DNA of 52,584 bases from Nitrospira japonica (GTDB lineage Bacteria; Nitrospirota; Thermodesulfovibrionia; Thermodesulfovibrionales; DYHX01), in assembly GCA_020723925.1 (NCBI GenBank), contig DYHX01000003.1, positions 1-52,584 of the forward strand. Direction: 5' to 3'. The position numbers and the translations under genes were made by a program. The first letter of the stretch is position 1. Every line of letters begins with the position of its first letter. Of this stretch, positions 16,791 through 25,167 are shown piece by piece. The notes under the pieces were generated by a model. The model did not search any database and had not been told where the DNA came from. It saw only the letters and a program-made list of their open reading frames with translations.

Positions 16791-17546
16791 ATGCCAGAAG
16801 CGAAACTAAAGGTAATCCTTTTACGCCACACTCCAAATCCTGAGGAGACCATTGCCATGGCTGCGAAGCTCTGCTACAGTCCTGCTGATATTGAATCCCT
16901 TAAAGATAAAATTGAGACTAAAGACCAAAAGATATTTGTAGAGAAACTTGTAAAGATGGGACATATGTCTCCCATTGAGCATGCGTCTTTCACTTTTGCA
17001 ATAGAGGGTATTTCTCGCGCATGTTCTCATCAGCTTGTCCGTCACAGGCTTGCCTCATACAGCCAGCAATCACAGAGATATGTATCAGAATCCAGAGCAC
17101 AGAGCACAGAACACAGAGCACAGACATTTGACTATATAATTCCACCTTCTATAGCAGAAGAACGGGAGGCAAAGAAGGCATTTGAGAATTTTATGATTGA
17201 AGCACAACGGGCATATGATTTCCTTGTCAGAAAGCTGAATGAAAAGGGCATAAAGGGCGAGGCTGCCAATCAGGATGCGAGGTTTGTGCTCCCAAACGCT
17301 GCAGAGACAAAGATAATCGTTACGATGAATGCAAGGGAGCTGCTGCATTTCTTCAGGCAGAGATGCTGCAACCGCGCACAATGGGAGATAAGGGCAATGG
17401 CAGAGATGATGCTACAGTCGGTAAAGGGTGTTGCCCCTGTAGTATTTGCTAAAGCAGGCCCAGGGTGCCTCTATGCACCATGCCCCGAGGGTGAATACAC
17501 ATGCGGAAAGATAAAAGCGGTGAGGAAGAAGTATGGAGTTAAGTAG
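16791..17546 (+). CDS. thyX: flavin-dependent thymidylate synthase ThyX
   Basis: Makes dTMP from dUMP using methylene-THF and FAD/NADPH; typical of anaerobes lacking ThyA. It has 251 residues from the ATG at 16791, preceded by GGGAG; an in-frame start at 16740 would lie in the leader hairpin. The ThyX signature RHRLASYSQQSQRY is near residues 84-97, and the preceding MSPIEHASFTFAI and later FFRQRCCNRAQWEIR are family blocks. Directly after the signature, residues about 101-113 are SRAQSTEHRAQTF, encoded by tandem seven-base repeats (17093-17126). That is a length-variable insertion which homologs would not be expected to share. Expected to be a cytosolic tetramer. Confidence 0.95.
   Translation: MPEAKLKVILLRHTPNPEETIAMAAKLCYSPADIESLKDKIETKDQKIFVEKLVKMGHMSPIEHASFTFAIEGISRACSHQLVRHRLASYSQQSQRYVSESRAQSTEHRAQTFDYIIPPSIAEEREAKKAFENFMIEAQRAYDFLVRKLNEKGIKGEAANQDARFVLPNAAETKIIVTMNARELLHFFRQRCCNRAQWEIRAMAEMMLQSVKGVAPVVFAKAGPGCLYAPCPEGEYTCGKIKAVRKKYGVK
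17093..17126 (+). repeat. heptad tandem repeat translated within thyX
   Basis: Four consecutive seven-base units CAGAGCA, CAGAGCA, CAGAACA, CAGAGCA plus a partial CAGACA. Because seven is not a multiple of three, the unit is read in successive frames and yields RAQSTEHRAQ. The reading frame of thyX stays open across it. There is no clear complementary arm nearby. Confidence 0.85.
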
Positions 17547-17575
17547 AAAGGAATGATATTGCTTATTTAAATATG

Positions 17576-17584
17576 TGATATGAT
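17576..17584 (+). promoter_or_regulatory. extended -10 promoter before the FmdB-like gene
   Basis: TG-A-TATGAT, an extended -10 element, without a clear -35. Transcription would begin near 17591 and give a leader of about 45 bases to the ATG at 17637. Confidence 0.35.
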
Positions 17585-17636
17585 GGTATTAAAATCAGGC
17601 TAATATTGATATTAATCAGTACTACAGGGAGGGACT

Positions 17637-17804
17637 ATGCCGATTTATGAGTATGTTTGTATGGTCTGCAAGAAAGAATTTACAGTCATCCTTTCTTTTA
17701 GTGAATATGAGGCGAAGCCAAAAATCACCTGTCCGCACTGCGGAAACGACCACGTGGAGAGGAGATTAAGCACATTTTTCGCAAAGACTGCGAAGAAATC
17801 TTAA
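17637..17804 (+). CDS. FmdB-like zinc-ribbon protein
   Basis: A small gene of 55 codons starting MPIYEYVC. Two CxxC pairs (CMVCK and CPHCGN) form a zinc ribbon, and the family pattern of PIYEY at the start and VERRLSTF near the end is clear. GGGAGGG lies just before the ATG as a ribosome site. The family is widespread and poorly characterised. FmdB was named for a putative regulator in a formamidase/acetamidase operon, but no such operon is present here. It stands alone between thyX and the convergent nucleotidyltransferase pair. Confidence 0.88.
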   Translation: MPIYEYVCMVCKKEFTVILSFSEYEAKPKITCPHCGNDHVERRLSTFFAKTAKKS

Positions 17805-17831
17805 ATAATGATAGGATAGGTTTTATTTAAT

Positions 17832-18023
17832 TTAAATTTCCCCTTTCTTTAACAGTTCCCTTATCTTCTTAGCCTTTTCGTCAAGGGCATAGAATAGAAA
17901 CCGATTTGCATCTTCAAGCCATTCAAGGCGCATCTCGACTGGTAGGGATATATATTTCTTGATATCCTCTTCACTTATATCGTAGAAATAACCTTTTAAC
18001 TCATTTCTCTCTTTATTCTTCAT
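17832..18023 (-). CDS. small helical protein paired with a nucleotidyltransferase
   Basis: A 63-residue charged, largely helical protein, not recognised as a named family. It begins with a basic, polar stretch (MKNKERNELKGYFYD) and ends with DEKAKKIRELLKKGEI, a probable amphipathic helix. It contains LPVEMRLEWLEDANRFL, which resembles small partners often found beside nucleotidyltransferases. Its ATG shares one base with the stop codon (TAATG) of the nucleotidyltransferase gene, so the two are translationally coupled. A toxin-antitoxin-like relation is plausible but unproven. Confidence 0.7.
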   Translation of the reverse strand: MKNKERNELKGYFYDISEEDIKKYISLPVEMRLEWLEDANRFLFYALDEKAKKIRELLKKGEI

Positions 18024-18511
18024 TACTTTATCTTCTTTAATTTCTCAAGCATTTTAATATCTGACAAGTCCTGCTTCCTCGGGGATATCTTTTTCATCTT
18101 AATCATATCATCGATAGAGATTACAGGAATATCAAGGCCAGCGGCCTTCACAGTGATTCGTCTTTCATAGGCTCTGTCAAAGTCTACAGGATTTCTTATA
18201 AACACATCGACCTCCTGATAGGGCTTCTCTGGGTTGTATAAGGTAAATGCGAGCATATTCTTTTCTTTAAACCAGTAGTCCCTTTTTGATTCATCAATAA
18301 ACTCCTCCATCTGGACAGGCACCCTGGGCCTATAATTAAGCCTTTTCATGGCTTCAATAAAGTGATTAGAATTTTTTGTAGAAAGTTCAATCATCAAGTC
18401 GAGGTCTGATGTCATCCTTGGAATGCCATAAAAGTTAAGTGCCATGGCACCTACTACAAGAAATTTGATCTCTGCTTTTATGAGGGTCTGGAATATATCT
18501 TCGTAATACAT
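18023..18511 (-). CDS. AbiEii/DUF6036-like nucleotidyltransferase
   Basis: A 162-residue protein of the polymerase-beta nucleotidyltransferase superfamily. The motif VVGAMALNFYGIPRMTSDLD (about 20-39) supplies the GA/GS loop and the metal-binding DxD (DLD). A third acidic position may be EVDVF near residue 105. The late block VISIDDMIKMK followed by RKQDLSDI is common in this group, where it contacts the nucleotide. Proteins of this kind act as AbiEii-like toxins or adenylate partner proteins. The gene is first in a two-gene unit divergent from cooC. Substrate specificity cannot be read from sequence. Confidence 0.8.
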   Translation of the reverse strand: MYYEDIFQTLIKAEIKFLVVGAMALNFYGIPRMTSDLDLMIELSTKNSNHFIEAMKRLNYRPRVPVQMEEFIDESKRDYWFKEKNMLAFTLYNPEKPYQEVDVFIRNPVDFDRAYERRITVKAAGLDIPVISIDDMIKMKKISPRKQDLSDIKMLEKLKKIK

Positions 18512-18630
18512 ACAAACTCATTGTAGCAGAACTTCTTTAACATGGAAACACCATTCAGATTAAGGCTTTCAAAAGTATTTGAATTTTTATTAAGATATAT
18601 ATCAATGAAATTAAGGAAATGAGGTAAGTT

Positions 18631-19398
18631 ATGGCATTTGTAATAGCCCTGGCGGGTAAAGGTGGTACCGGAAAGACGAGCATTGCAGGTCTTGCGGTTA
18701 GATATATTGTCGAGAAAAAGAAGAAGCCTGTGCTTGCAGTCGACGCTGATTCGAATAGCTGTCTCAATGAGGCCCTCGGTGTTGATATTCATACAACCAT
18801 AGGACATCTAAGAGAGGAATCCCTCCAGACCATAAGGAGCGGAGCAGAAAGGCCAGGTGGGATGTCTATGGAGCAGCTCTTTGACTATCAGGTACAGCAG
18901 TCCATTATAGAGTCAAAGGGGTTTGACCTTATGGTTATGGGACGCCCTGAAGGGCCTGGATGCTATTGTGCAGCAAATAATATTATAAGGAAATATACAG
19001 ATAAGCTCTCAGAGACCTATCCCTATGTTGTTATAGACAACGAGGCCGGTATGGAGCACCTGAGCAGAAGGACTACCCACAAAGTTGATCTGCTATTAAT
19101 TATCAGTGATCCGACTGTCAGGGGTGTCCAGACTGCAAAGAGGATTAACGACCTTGTTGATGAATTGAACCTTGATATCGATAGAAGGGTTTTGATAATA
19201 AACAGGATTTCAGGGTCTGATGGAGAGTTGCTCAAGAACCTTGCAGAAGACTCTGGGCTTCATGTTGCAGGCATTGTCCCTCAGGACAGCACAATATTTA
19301 ATTATGACCTTCAGGGAAAACCGATATTTCAACTTCCAGAGGATTCACCAGCATTAAGGACAGTTTTCAATATTCTGGATTTGCTTAACATACCATAA
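18631..19398 (+). CDS. cooC: CooC/AcsF-type nickel-insertion ATPase
   Basis: ATPase that helps insert nickel into CO dehydrogenase or acetyl-CoA synthase, 255 residues. The deviant Walker A GKGGTGKTS sits at residues 9-17, and VDADSN (about 39) follows. The CxC nickel-binding motif is present in GPGCYCAANN (about 112), and VIDNEAGMEHLSRR (about 134) is the family's Walker B/switch region. NTP-binding NRIS lies near residue 190. It is first in the acs gene block and separated from acsE by 153 AT-rich bases, so it may be expressed on its own. Its location before both Ni enzymes (acsB and cooS) fits the assigned role. Confidence 0.93.
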   Translation: MAFVIALAGKGGTGKTSIAGLAVRYIVEKKKKPVLAVDADSNSCLNEALGVDIHTTIGHLREESLQTIRSGAERPGGMSMEQLFDYQVQQSIIESKGFDLMVMGRPEGPGCYCAANNIIRKYTDKLSETYPYVVIDNEAGMEHLSRRTTHKVDLLLIISDPTVRGVQTAKRINDLVDELNLDIDRRVLIINRISGSDGELLKNLAEDSGLHVAGIVPQDSTIFNYDLQGKPIFQLPEDSPALRTVFNILDLLNIP

Positions 19399-19437
19399 GG
19401 GATTACAAAGATTATAAATAATTTAGGATTTAAACCC

Positions 19438-19457
19438 AATTTATAAGTTTATAAATT
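19438..19457. promoter_or_regulatory. candidate operator upstream of acsE
   Basis: A perfect 20-base interrupted palindrome, AATTTATAA-GT-TTATAAATT, in the AT-rich gap between cooC and acsE. Its place about 95 bases before the acs operon start suits a dimeric regulator. The regulator is not identifiable, and AT-rich palindromes can arise by chance. Confidence 0.35.
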
Positions 19458-19551
19458 AAAATAATTACTAAAACTCTTTACCTTAAGTGTTAATTTGTGT
19501 TATTTTTTACATCTTAACTGAATTTAAAGACAGGAAAGGAGTCTCCAGAGG

Positions 19552-20334
19552 ATGCTTATAATCGGCGAGAAGTTAAGCATTATAGCCAAAAGGGTCAGAG
19601 ATGCTATGCTGAAGAAGGACAAAGGTCCAATACAGGAGATTGCAACTGCCCAGTGGAAGGCAGGGGCAGGGATGATAGATGCGAATATCGGCCCTGCCGA
19701 GGACGGAGGAGAGGCATTGATGGAATGGATGGTCACAACAATCCAGGAGCTCGTTCCTCTTCCGATATGTCTTGATACAACAAATGCGAGCGCAATAGAA
19801 GCAGGTCTTAAAGTCCATAATAATGAATGGGGCAGGCCCCTTATAAACTCAACCTCAAACGACCCTGAAAGGTTTCCAATCCTTGAGCTTGCTGCAAAAT
19901 ACAATTCACAGGTAATCGGTCTTACAGTCGGGAAGGGTGGTCTTCCTGCAGATGCGGAGGAGAGGGCAGCTATAGCAGCAGAGATGATGGCAAGGGCTAT
20001 GGAGTATGGAGTTCCCCTTGAAGATCTTTATCTTGACCCGCTCGTCCTCCAGATAGCAACATCCCAGGATCATGCAAGGCATGTGATAAAGGCAATAAAG
20101 ATGTTTCAGGAACTTAATGACCCTCCAATGAAAACAGTGGTTGGGCTGAGCAACATATCGAATGGATGTCCAAAGAACATAAGGCCGATTCTGAACAGCT
20201 ATTATCTCTCACTTTTAATGTATGAGGGGCTTACTGCTGCCATAGCAGACCCTCATGAGGTAGCTGTAACAGCAAAAACCATAGATGTGATAATGGGCAG
20301 GACACTTTATGCCCATTCCTATCTTGAGATGTAG
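19552..20334 (+). CDS. acsE: methyltetrahydrofolate:corrinoid/iron-sulfur protein methyltransferase
   Basis: Transfers the methyl group of CH3-THF to Co(I) of the corrinoid iron-sulfur protein in the Wood-Ljungdahl pathway. It is a 260-residue TIM barrel of the pterin-binding family, the usual AcsE length. Folate-binding residues are visible in MIDANIGP (about 42), CLDTTN (about 75) and VGLSNISNG (about 200), whose Asn corresponds to the proton-relay Asn of Moorella AcsE. An AAAGGAG ribosome site precedes the ATG. The gene is followed by acsD after 11 bases. Confusion with MetH is excluded because no cobalamin or homocysteine domain is present and the neighbours are the CFeSP subunits. Confidence 0.95.
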   Translation: MLIIGEKLSIIAKRVRDAMLKKDKGPIQEIATAQWKAGAGMIDANIGPAEDGGEALMEWMVTTIQELVPLPICLDTTNASAIEAGLKVHNNEWGRPLINSTSNDPERFPILELAAKYNSQVIGLTVGKGGLPADAEERAAIAAEMMARAMEYGVPLEDLYLDPLVLQIATSQDHARHVIKAIKMFQELNDPPMKTVVGLSNISNGCPKNIRPILNSYYLSLLMYEGLTAAIADPHEVAVTAKTIDVIMGRTLYAHSYLEM

Positions 20335-20345
20335 GAGGCGATAAG

Positions 20346-21287
20346 ATGGCCTTTACACCGCCAAAAGAGACTCATGCAGGTAAGGTTTATGCAGTAACGA
20401 TAGGTTCAGGTGAAGGTGCTGTAACATTCGGAGGCGAGAATGTCCTTCCGTTCAATACCTTCGAAGGTGCATCACCACACAGGCCTGTGATTGCCTATGA
20501 AATCCAGGACGTCCTACCATCTGACTGGCCTGAAAATGTCCAGAAACCCTATGAGGGAGTATCTGGCGACCCTGCTACATGGGCAAGGTTCTGCCAGAAT
20601 ACACTTAAGGCAAAGGCTATAGCCCTGAGGCTTGTCGGAACCCATCCTGACAGGGAGAACCGCTCTCCAGAGGATGCAGCAAAGACTGTCAGGGATGTCC
20701 TTGCAGCGCTCAACGTTCCCCTTATAATCCTCGGAAGCAACCATGTAGAAAAGGATGCGCCTGTGCTTATTGCTGCAGCAGAGGCTGCAAAGGACAGAAA
20801 CTGCATAATCGGAAAGGCTCAGGAAGGAAATTACAAGACTATTACTGCTGCTGCCATGGCAAATAACCACAAGCTAATAGCCATGTCAGAGCTTGATATA
20901 AACCTCTCAAAACAGCTTAACATCCTTATAACCCAGATGGGATTTGACAAGGAGAGGCTCATTACGGACCCGATGTGCTCAGCCCTTGGATATGGACTTG
21001 AATACACATACTCTGTTATGGAGAGGATAAGGCTTGCTGCCCTTGCACAGAATGATTTAACTATGCAGCCGCCGATGCTTGGCGATGTTGGCATGTATGT
21101 CTGGAAGATTAAAGAGACCCAGGCGCCTGAATCTGAACTGCCACAGTGGGGTTCGACAGAGGAGAGGGGTATAGCATGGGAGGCAACCACAGCCACAGCG
21201 CTCCTTGTAGCTGGCGCAGAGCTTCTTATCATGAGGCATCCCATGGCTGTAGAGGCGGTAGAGAAGGTAATAGAAGAACTTGTTTGA
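20346..21287 (+). CDS. acsD: corrinoid iron-sulfur protein small subunit
   Basis: The small (beta) subunit of CFeSP, a 313-residue TIM barrel that holds the corrinoid together with AcsC. Family blocks are seen near the start (VTIGSGEGAVTFGGENVLPF), in the middle (ITDPMCSALGYGLEYTYSVMERI) and at the end (ATALLVAGAELLIMRHP). It accepts the methyl group from AcsE and passes it to AcsB. TAGGAGG precedes the ATG, 11 bases after the acsE stop. A 108-base gap carrying a heptad-type hairpin separates it from acsC. No iron-sulfur cysteines are expected or seen. Confidence 0.95.
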   Translation: MAFTPPKETHAGKVYAVTIGSGEGAVTFGGENVLPFNTFEGASPHRPVIAYEIQDVLPSDWPENVQKPYEGVSGDPATWARFCQNTLKAKAIALRLVGTHPDRENRSPEDAAKTVRDVLAALNVPLIILGSNHVEKDAPVLIAAAEAAKDRNCIIGKAQEGNYKTITAAAMANNHKLIAMSELDINLSKQLNILITQMGFDKERLITDPMCSALGYGLEYTYSVMERIRLAALAQNDLTMQPPMLGDVGMYVWKIKETQAPESELPQWGSTEERGIAWEATTATALLVAGAELLIMRHPMAVEAVEKVIEELV

Positions 21288-21293
21288 AACTAT

Positions 21294-21365
21294 GACACGG
21301 CGAAACAGGGACACGGCGACTCGGAGAAAAATCTCCCCTGCACCGTTTCTCCCATTCTCCGTGTT
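21294..21365. repeat. heptad-type hairpin between acsD and acsC
   Basis: The left arm has the words GACACGG, CGAAACA, GGGACACGG and CGACTCGGAGA. The right arm (TCTCCCCTGCACCGTTTCTCCCATTCTCCGTGT read in pieces) is roughly complementary. It shares words (ACACGG, CGGAGA, CCGTTTC) with the element at 25067-25145 but not with other loci. It ends about 20 bases before the acsC ribosome site. Confidence 0.7.
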
Positions 21366-21395
21366 GTTCATATTTTAGAAATTTGGAGGAAAAAG

Positions 21396-22739
21396 ATGGC
21401 GTTAACAGGCGTTGAAATATTTAAACTCCTTCCAAAAACAAACTGTAAGAAGTGCGGGCATCCAACCTGTCTTGCCTTTGCAATGAAACTTGCCCAGAGG
21501 CAGGCATCACTTGATTCATGTCCTGATGTCTCTGAAGATGCAAGGAGGATTTTGGGTGAGGCATCTGCTCCTCCAGTAAGGCCGATTAGTCTTGGCGTTG
21601 GTGATAAGGCAGTAAAGATGGGAGAGGAGACTGTCCTTTTCAGGCATGACAAGAAGTTCGTTAATCCCTGCGCATTTGCCCTTGAGATAAAGGACACACT
21701 TTCAGAGGCGGATATAACAAAGAAGATAGAAGATGTTGTTAACTCAGAGATAGACCGTGTGGGTCAGAAACTCAAGATCGATGCGATCGCACTCACAAAC
21801 GAATCTGGAGATGCAGGGAAACTCGAGACTGCTGCAAAGCTTATTTCGTCAAAGGCACCGCAGGTTCCTGTCATAATCTGCACAACAAATCTTCAGGCTG
21901 CAGAGGCAGCAGTAAAGCCATTTGATGACAGGAGGCCTTTGATATATGGTGCAAATGCAGATAATGCAGAGGCAATGGCAAATGTGGCCAAGACCTTCAA
22001 GGCAACGCTCGGGGTCTCTGCTAAGGGACTTGATGAACTCTCCACACTAACGGAGAAGATTAAGTCTTTTGATGTCGAGGATATGGTTATAGATTCAAGC
22101 GCAAGAAGGGCGAAGGAGATACTTGAGGACAACACCCTTATAAGAAGGGCTGCAATAAGGAAGAACTTCAAGCCTCTTGGCTATCCAGTTATAACATTTG
22201 CACAGCGTGAAGACAGCCTGCATGAGGCACTCATAGCAACCATCGGTGTTGCAAAATACTCTTCAATCATAATCCTGAGCAGCATCGAGAAGTGGAAGAA
22301 CCTTGCCCTCTTTACATTGAGGCAGAACCTCTACACAGACCCACAGGTCCCAATGCAGGTTGAGCAGAAGATATACAAGATTGGCGAGGCAACTCCAGAG
22401 GCTCCGCTATTAATCACAACAAACTTCTCGCTTACATACTTCATTGTCTCTGGCGAGATAGAAAACAGTAAGGTTCCATGCAGACTTGCTGTTATGGACT
22501 GCGAGGGGCTCTCGGTTCTTACAGCATGGGCTGCTGGAAAGTTCACAGCGTCAAAGATTGCACAGTTTATAAAGGAAAGCGGTATTGAAAACGAGGTAAA
22601 ACACAGGGATCTCGTTATACCTGGATATGTTGCGATCTTAAGTGGCTCCGTAGAGGAGAAGCTTGAAGGATGGAAGGTAACTGTTGGGCCGAGAGAGGCA
22701 AACGGGCTGCCTGCATTTTTAAGGGCAAGAGCAACATAA
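21396..22739 (+). CDS. acsC: corrinoid iron-sulfur protein large subunit
   Basis: The large (gamma) subunit of CFeSP, 447 residues. An N-terminal [4Fe-4S] domain has C17, C20, C25 and C42 (NCKKCGHPTC ... SCPD). A central TIM barrel and a C-terminal cobalamin-binding Rossmann domain (about 320-440) follow. The blocks LLITTNFSLTYFIVSGEIE and VIPGYVAILSGSVEEKL are family-typical. The low-potential cluster reduces Co(II) when the corrinoid is oxidised, possibly with help from the RACo protein at 6356-8188. GGAGG precedes the ATG. The gene is in the acs operon, with repeat-bearing gaps on either side. Confidence 0.95.
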   Translation: MALTGVEIFKLLPKTNCKKCGHPTCLAFAMKLAQRQASLDSCPDVSEDARRILGEASAPPVRPISLGVGDKAVKMGEETVLFRHDKKFVNPCAFALEIKDTLSEADITKKIEDVVNSEIDRVGQKLKIDAIALTNESGDAGKLETAAKLISSKAPQVPVIICTTNLQAAEAAVKPFDDRRPLIYGANADNAEAMANVAKTFKATLGVSAKGLDELSTLTEKIKSFDVEDMVIDSSARRAKEILEDNTLIRRAAIRKNFKPLGYPVITFAQREDSLHEALIATIGVAKYSSIIILSSIEKWKNLALFTLRQNLYTDPQVPMQVEQKIYKIGEATPEAPLLITTNFSLTYFIVSGEIENSKVPCRLAVMDCEGLSVLTAWAAGKFTASKIAQFIKESGIENEVKHRDLVIPGYVAILSGSVEEKLEGWKVTVGPREANGLPAFLRARAT

Positions 22740-22740
22740 A

Positions 22741-22848
22741 GACAGTGTCAGTGTCAGTGAATAGTGTCAGCAATTAGTGCAAGTGAATAGTGACAGTGTC
22801 AGTAAAAGAAAAGAACTGACACTGAACACTGACATTAATCACTATAAA
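22741..22848. repeat. heptad-type hairpin between acsC and acsB
   Basis: The left arm contains GTGTCA twice, GTGAATA twice and GTGACA. The right arm has CTGACACTGAACACTGAC and ATCACTATA, its approximate complement. Word composition is like that of the elements at 27151, 29577 and 46927. It starts one base after the acsC stop and ends at the acsB ribosome site, filling the gap. Confidence 0.8.
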
Positions 22849-22865
22849 TAACATAGGAGGTTGGA

Positions 22866-25064
22866 ATGTCTAAGATAATAGCCTCAGCAGCTATAAGGGG
22901 CGCACATAAGCTGGTTAACCAGGCCGAAGAGATGCTCCAGCAGGCTATTGCTGAAAAGGGTGAGGGCTTTGCCTTTGAATTCCCTGACACAGCATATCAC
23001 CTTCCCATGATCTATGCCATAACAGGCCATGCGGTTAAGACCCTTGGTGATATGAAGATAGCTCTTGGAAACACAAAAAAACTCCTTCATGAAGAACCAA
23101 AGGAACACCTCTATAAGCCATATCTTGGAGAGGCATTAGACTCTGGTATGGCAACACTCTTTGCAGAAGAGATTATAATGGCTCTCCGCTACATAAATGA
23201 GCTTGAGCCACATAAGGACCCTGATACCGGCTATGTTTATAATGGGTTCATCACTGACACCATCCAGCGTAACCTCGGCATACAGCTTGTTGACGGCACT
23301 ATGCCTGGCTTTGCTGCCATCATTGGTGCTGCACCCAATGAAGATATTGCTGTAAATATAGTAAGGGAGCTTCAGGAAAAGAATATACTCACATTTTTAT
23401 CCGGTCATACCAATGGTGACAGTGTCACAAAACAGTTGCAGAGAAAGGGCATTGAACTTGGCTGGGAAACAAGAATAGTCCCGCTCGGACCAGAAACAGA
23501 GCACACAATTTATGCCCTTGACTGGGCAATAAGAGCATCCCTGATATTCGGTGGTAAAAAACCAGGAGACTTTAAAGAGCATCTCAAATATCAAAAGGAC
23601 AGGGTCTTTGCTTTTGCACTCGCACTTGGTGAGCTTGATGACATCAAGTGGTCAACAGGTGCTGGTGCTATAAATATGGGCTTCCCTGCAGTATGCGATA
23701 CAGAGGTGCCTGTCATACATCCAACAGGCGTATGCACATATGAAGAGGTTGACAGGGAGCTTGACCATAACAAAATTGTCCAGAAGGCAATCGAAGTTAG
23801 AGGGCTTAAAATTACAGTTGAGAAGCCCCCGATACCTGTTGCATACGGCCCTGCCTTTGAGGGTGAAAGGATAAGGAAAGAGGATACATTTATCGAGTTT
23901 GGCGGCCAGAGGACACCATCATTCGAATGGGTCAGGACAAAGGAGCTCGATGAGATCGAGGACAACAAGGTCATCATTGTTGGCGCTGAGTGGAAGGAGC
24001 GGTTTGAGAAGGGCGGCCAGATGCCGCTTGGGATAGTGATAGATGTTGCTGGCCGTAAGATGCAGAAGGATTTTGAATCTGTCATCGAAAGAAAGGTTCA
24101 CCACAACATCAATGAGGCCCAGGGAGTATGGCATATGGGCCAGCGTGATATTAACTGGATAAGGATAAGCCACAACGCAAAGAAAGAAGGGCTGACACTC
24201 GAACATATAGGCATAATTCAGGCCACGATGACACACCACAGGTTTAAATCCATCGTGGACAAGGTTCAGGTCACGCTTTATGTAGATGAAAAAGATGTTC
24301 TCGCCATGCAGGAAGAGGCAAGGAAGTCATATCGAGAGCGTGACCAGAGGGTTGGAAGCATGACAGATGAATCAGTGGATATATTCTATTCGTGTCTCCT
24401 CTGCCAGTCTTTTGCACCAAGCCATGTCTGTGTTATTACGCCTGAGAGGCTCGGTCTCTGTGGTGCATATAACTGGCTTGATGGGAAGGCTGCCTATGAG
24501 ATAGACCCTACTGGTGGAAACCAGCCTATTCCAAAAGGCCAGACGCTTGATACTGTAAATGGCCGCTGGTCAGGTGTTGATGAATATCTTAAAAAGGCAT
24601 CAGGTGGCGCTGTCGAGACCATGAACGCATATACAATAATGGACAACCCCATGACATCTTGCGGATGTTTTGAATGTATACTTGCGATCATCCCTGAGGC
24701 AAACGGGGTGATGCTTGTACAGAGAGGTCATACTGGGATGACACCAATAGGCATGAAATTTTCCACACTCGCGGGAACTGTTGGCGGTGGTGTACAGTCT
24801 CCCGGTTTCATGGGTATAGGGAGGAACTTTATCACAAGCAAGAAATTTTTATATGGTGATGGAGGCATCAAGAGGATTGTCTGGATGACAAAGAACCTGA
24901 AAGAGGGTCTTAAAGAGGCATTCAACCAGAGGGCAGCAGAGGAAGGAGTTCCAGATCTTCTTAACAAGATTGCTGATGAGACAGTGGCTGAGGATTCAGA
25001 AAAACTCCTCGAATTCCTTACAGGTGTTGGACATCCTGCACTTGAGATGGAGTCGATGATATAA
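22866..25064 (+). CDS. acsB: acetyl-CoA synthase (CODH/ACS beta subunit)
   Basis: Condenses methyl from CFeSP, CO from CooS and CoA into acetyl-CoA. It has 732 residues, the full bacterial length including the N-terminal domain that docks CODH and lines the CO tunnel, so it is not the shorter archaeal form. A-cluster cysteines are all present: C510, C513 and C522 (SCLLCQ ... HVC), C532 (GLCGAYNW), and C599 and C601 (SCGCFE). The spacing equals that of the Moorella enzyme with a shift of four. AGGAGG precedes the ATG. It is directly followed by cooS, its catalytic partner. The enzyme could run toward acetyl-CoA synthesis or cleavage. Confidence 0.97.
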   Translation: MSKIIASAAIRGAHKLVNQAEEMLQQAIAEKGEGFAFEFPDTAYHLPMIYAITGHAVKTLGDMKIALGNTKKLLHEEPKEHLYKPYLGEALDSGMATLFAEEIIMALRYINELEPHKDPDTGYVYNGFITDTIQRNLGIQLVDGTMPGFAAIIGAAPNEDIAVNIVRELQEKNILTFLSGHTNGDSVTKQLQRKGIELGWETRIVPLGPETEHTIYALDWAIRASLIFGGKKPGDFKEHLKYQKDRVFAFALALGELDDIKWSTGAGAINMGFPAVCDTEVPVIHPTGVCTYEEVDRELDHNKIVQKAIEVRGLKITVEKPPIPVAYGPAFEGERIRKEDTFIEFGGQRTPSFEWVRTKELDEIEDNKVIIVGAEWKERFEKGGQMPLGIVIDVAGRKMQKDFESVIERKVHHNINEAQGVWHMGQRDINWIRISHNAKKEGLTLEHIGIIQATMTHHRFKSIVDKVQVTLYVDEKDVLAMQEEARKSYRERDQRVGSMTDESVDIFYSCLLCQSFAPSHVCVITPERLGLCGAYNWLDGKAAYEIDPTGGNQPIPKGQTLDTVNGRWSGVDEYLKKASGGAVETMNAYTIMDNPMTSCGCFECILAIIPEANGVMLVQRGHTGMTPIGMKFSTLAGTVGGGVQSPGFMGIGRNFITSKKFLYGDGGIKRIVWMTKNLKEGLKEAFNQRAAEEGVPDLLNKIADETVAEDSEKLLEFLTGVGHPALEMESMI

Positions 25065-25066
25065 AC

Positions 25067-25145
25067 TGACGCGGAGACGGGGAGACACGGAGAATCGGAG
25101 AAATAATTTTTTTCACCGTGTCTCCATTTCACCGTTTCCCCGTGT
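25067..25145. repeat. heptad-type hairpin between acsB and cooS
   Basis: Left arm GACGCGGAGACGGGGAGACA and CGGAGAATCGGAGAA; right arm CACCGTGTCTCCATTTCACC and GTTTCCCCGTGTC. Words GGAGACA and CGGAGA recur at seven- to eight-base steps, and the arms are approximately complementary across a TTTTTTT loop. It is related in wording to the element at 21294. Confidence 0.75.
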
Positions 25146-25167
25146 CAATGAAAAAGGTGGAGGTAAA

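Noticed and set aside
19552-20334. methionine synthase MetH folate domain
   Set aside because: The length and lack of homocysteine and B12 domains, and position beside acsD/acsC, mark it as AcsE.
22741-22848. CRISPR-like array between acsC and acsB
   Set aside because: Repeats are six to nine bases long with no unique spacers and form inverted arms; no cas genes are present.
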